NCBI GenBank assembly: GCA_004323695.1
Contig: SCRU01000150.1
Location: 1 to 64,000 of the forward strand
Length of the DNA stretch: 64,000 nucleotides
Reading direction: 5' to 3'
Origin: Burkholderiaceae bacterium
Lineage (GTDB): Bacteria > Pseudomonadota > Gammaproteobacteria > Burkholderiales > Burkholderiaceae_C
Shown: positions 62,775-64,000 of the stretch, piece by piece
Layout: the number at the start of each line of letters is the position of its first letter
How positions within the stretch are numbered: the stretch's first letter is position 1
Notes under the pieces: model-generated
The model's database searches: none
Seen by the model: only the letters and a program-made list of their open reading frames with translations
What the model was told of the DNA's origin: nothing
Made by a program: the position numbers and the translations under genes

Positions 62775-63676
62775 AGCTGCGCGCGCACGTCGGCGGGCCA
62801 GCGCTCGGGGTCGAAACCGTGTGTCTTGATGAGCGCCAGCGTCACGCGCTCCATGCCGAAACCGAGGCAGGCGGTATGCGCGACGGATTCATCGGCATTG
62901 CGAATCCGGAACTTGGAGGTGAAGTAATCCTGATGCCAATTGAATGAGCAAATCGCGGTGGGTTTGTCCAGCGAAATGACCGGAACCAGGATTTCAAACT
63001 TCAGGCGCTGGTCCAGTTGATTTGCCGCCAGCATCTTGCCGGCCCGCCCGAAAAATGGATCTGCCGCGAGATCGCTTTGCGCTTGCAGGCCCAATCCCTT
63101 CAGCAGCGCCAGCCCACGCTGCAACCACGCATCACGCCAGGCTACGACATCATCAGGCCGTCCCATGCGGATGAATTCGCGCATGCGAAACGACTGCAGC
63201 CGCGTGGGTTCATCCGACGGCTCATGGCGATACACCCACCCCAGCAATGTCAGCAGGCGTCCCGGCGCGGGCAACAGGCCGCTGAAGGTCGGGTAAACCG
63301 GATAACAGGCCGCCGGCGCGAGCATGACTTCAGTCATGTCGAGCAGGTCTTCCCAGCGCTCGCCGTCATTGACCCGGGCCGATAACTCCCTTGCCTTGGC
63401 CTCATTGCCGAAGAAACTGTGCACCGACCCTGCCAGTTGCGGGAACCGGGTCATGTAGGTCACTTCATCCAGCAGGGCACGCGGCAGGATAGGTGGAAAC
63501 AGCACTTCCTCGGCGCCATCAGGTTCGGATATCCGGCCCACCAGATCGTCGAAGCGCCGCAGGATATCCTCGAAAACGGCACCTCGGCCGTACCCTCCCT
63601 TGACCCCCGTGGGAATGATCAAGCCATGCTCTACCAGGCCAGCATAAAAGGAATCAATGTCGTAGGTCATCGTCAT
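62765..63676 (-). CDS. Amino acid--[acyl-carrier-protein] ligase (SerRS-like)
   Basis: Class II synthetase catalytic core of 303 residues without the tRNA-binding arm of SerRS. Family members activate glycine or alanine and load it on the phosphopantetheine of a small carrier protein. Zinc ligands follow the Cys-Glu-Cys pattern of this family: Cys124 (AACYPVYPT), Glu167 (RMREFIRMG) and Cys270 (HTACLGFG). Motif 2 region is FEILVPVIS, motif 3 GFGMERVTLAL. ATG 63676 overlaps the stop of the gene upstream; ATG 63670 is an alternative. Which amino acid is used is unknown. Confidence 0.9.
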   Translation of the reverse strand: MTMTYDIDSFYAGLVEHGLIIPTGVKGGYGRGAVFEDILRRFDDLVGRISEPDGAEEVLFPPILPRALLDEVTYMTRFPQLAGSVHSFFGNEAKARELSARVNDGERWEDLLDMTEVMLAPAACYPVYPTFSGLLPAPGRLLTLLGWVYRHEPSDEPTRLQSFRMREFIRMGRPDDVVAWRDAWLQRGLALLKGLGLQAQSDLAADPFFGRAGKMLAANQLDQRLKFEILVPVISLDKPTAICSFNWHQDYFTSKFRIRNADESVAHTACLGFGMERVTLALIKTHGFDPERWPADVRAQLWP

Positions 63677-64000
63677 GGCGTGTCCTTGAAAACCAGCAAC
63701 ATGGATGCGCTTTTCGCGGCGATTCGATCGTTCGAAATCATCAGCGACGCCGACAAGGAATCGCGGTATTGGCGCCCGAGGCTGAAGGGGCTGTCATTCT
63801 TGTATCCCAGAATGCCGACAATCTGCAGTGCGCGATGAACAATCTGCGGCACGGCCTCCGAGCAGGACATCTTCAGGTTATTCAGCCGCAATGCCCATCC
63901 GATGGTGGAGAGTGCCTCCCGGCCAGCCTCGCCCTCGCCCAGCGCATCAAAATCCTGAGCCGCCGACTGCCAGTTTTGCTTCATGGCTTGCAGTTGCACG
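63673..64000 (-). CDS. Acyl-CoA dehydrogenase-like protein, C-terminal part
   Basis: Open frame entering from the right edge and ending at 63673, at least 109 codons. The visible part is the C-terminal helical domain of the acyl-CoA dehydrogenase fold: ALQIVGILGYKNDSPFSLGR followed by QYRDSLSASLMISNDRIAAK. It overlaps the ligase start by ATGA. In this setting it may oxidise an aminoacyl or acyl group on the carrier protein; that is inference. The N-terminus, FAD site and upstream carrier-protein gene are outside the window. Confidence 0.85.
   Translation of the reverse strand, partial: VQLQAMKQNWQSAAQDFDALGEGEAGREALSTIGWALRLNNLKMSCSEAVPQIVHRALQIVGILGYKNDSPFSLGRQYRDSLSASLMISNDRIAAKSASMLLVFKDTP

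Overview
The window is chromosomal DNA from a high-GC betaproteobacterium, most likely order Burkholderiales and family Comamonadaceae. This is inferred from protein character, from the conserved orders guaB/DUF4124/rnfH/ratA/smpB, rimP-nusA-infB-rbfA-truB-typA, aat-bpt, ilvBHC-pssA-leuA and dnaX-ybaB-recR, and from AT-rich interspersed repeats of a kind I associate with this family. Genes are densely packed, often with ATGA or GTGA overlaps.

Layout. 1-7 kb: 3' truncated guaB, a DUF4124 protein, rnfH, ratA, smpB, an EamA permease. 4.3-12.5 kb: the translation/transcription operon rimP-nusA-infB-rbfA-truB-typA on the minus strand, with a possible terminator switch in its leader. 12.7-21.9 kb: fabI, an exported LigE-type ATP-dependent DNA ligase, a second EamA permease, a large PLP amino-acid decarboxylase, nfeD/SPFH, tRNA-Ser(GGA), the N-degron pair aat-bpt, and an IclR regulator. 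21.9-31.3 kb: pbpG, then branched-chain amino-acid synthesis (two different leuA genes, ilvC, ilvH, ilvB) with pssA among them. The second leuA has a textbook leucine attenuator with a 17-codon leader peptide. 31.5-35 kb: an ECF sigma factor with DUF3619 and DUF3106 partners, RDD protein, dgkA, a LOG-like protein. 35-42.4 kb: glnB, nadE, a FemAB-like acetyltransferase, a lipase-like hydrolase, soluble ppa facing the membrane pyrophosphatase hppA.

42.7-51 kb: a two-gene molybdenum hydroxylase (isoquinoline 1-oxidoreductase type), an aldehyde dehydrogenase, an SDR, and moaA-mobA-moeA, which may supply its cofactor pathway. 51.0-52.7 kb: an apparently complete IS1380-type element with terminal repeats and a CTAA target duplication, inserted on the stop codon of rnhA. 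Next come rnhA, a methyltransferase, the decayed start of gloB, and mltD. 55.8-61.7 kb: an orphan ABC binding protein, the recR-DUF1176-ybaB-dnaX group, cytochrome b561 and the SRP RNA gene. dnaX carries an A9 tract able to yield a short gamma subunit.

The right edge (61.8-64 kb) is the most interesting part. A minus-strand overlapping operon encodes a DUF1839 protein, a SerRS-like amino acid:[carrier protein] ligase and the C-terminus of an acyl-CoA dehydrogenase-like protein. DUF1839 shows a Cys/Asp/His pattern resembling the BtrH-type acyltransferase fold. Together they look like an undescribed pathway that loads an amino acid on a carrier protein, may modify it, and hands it to an unknown acceptor. 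The carrier protein would lie beyond the right edge.
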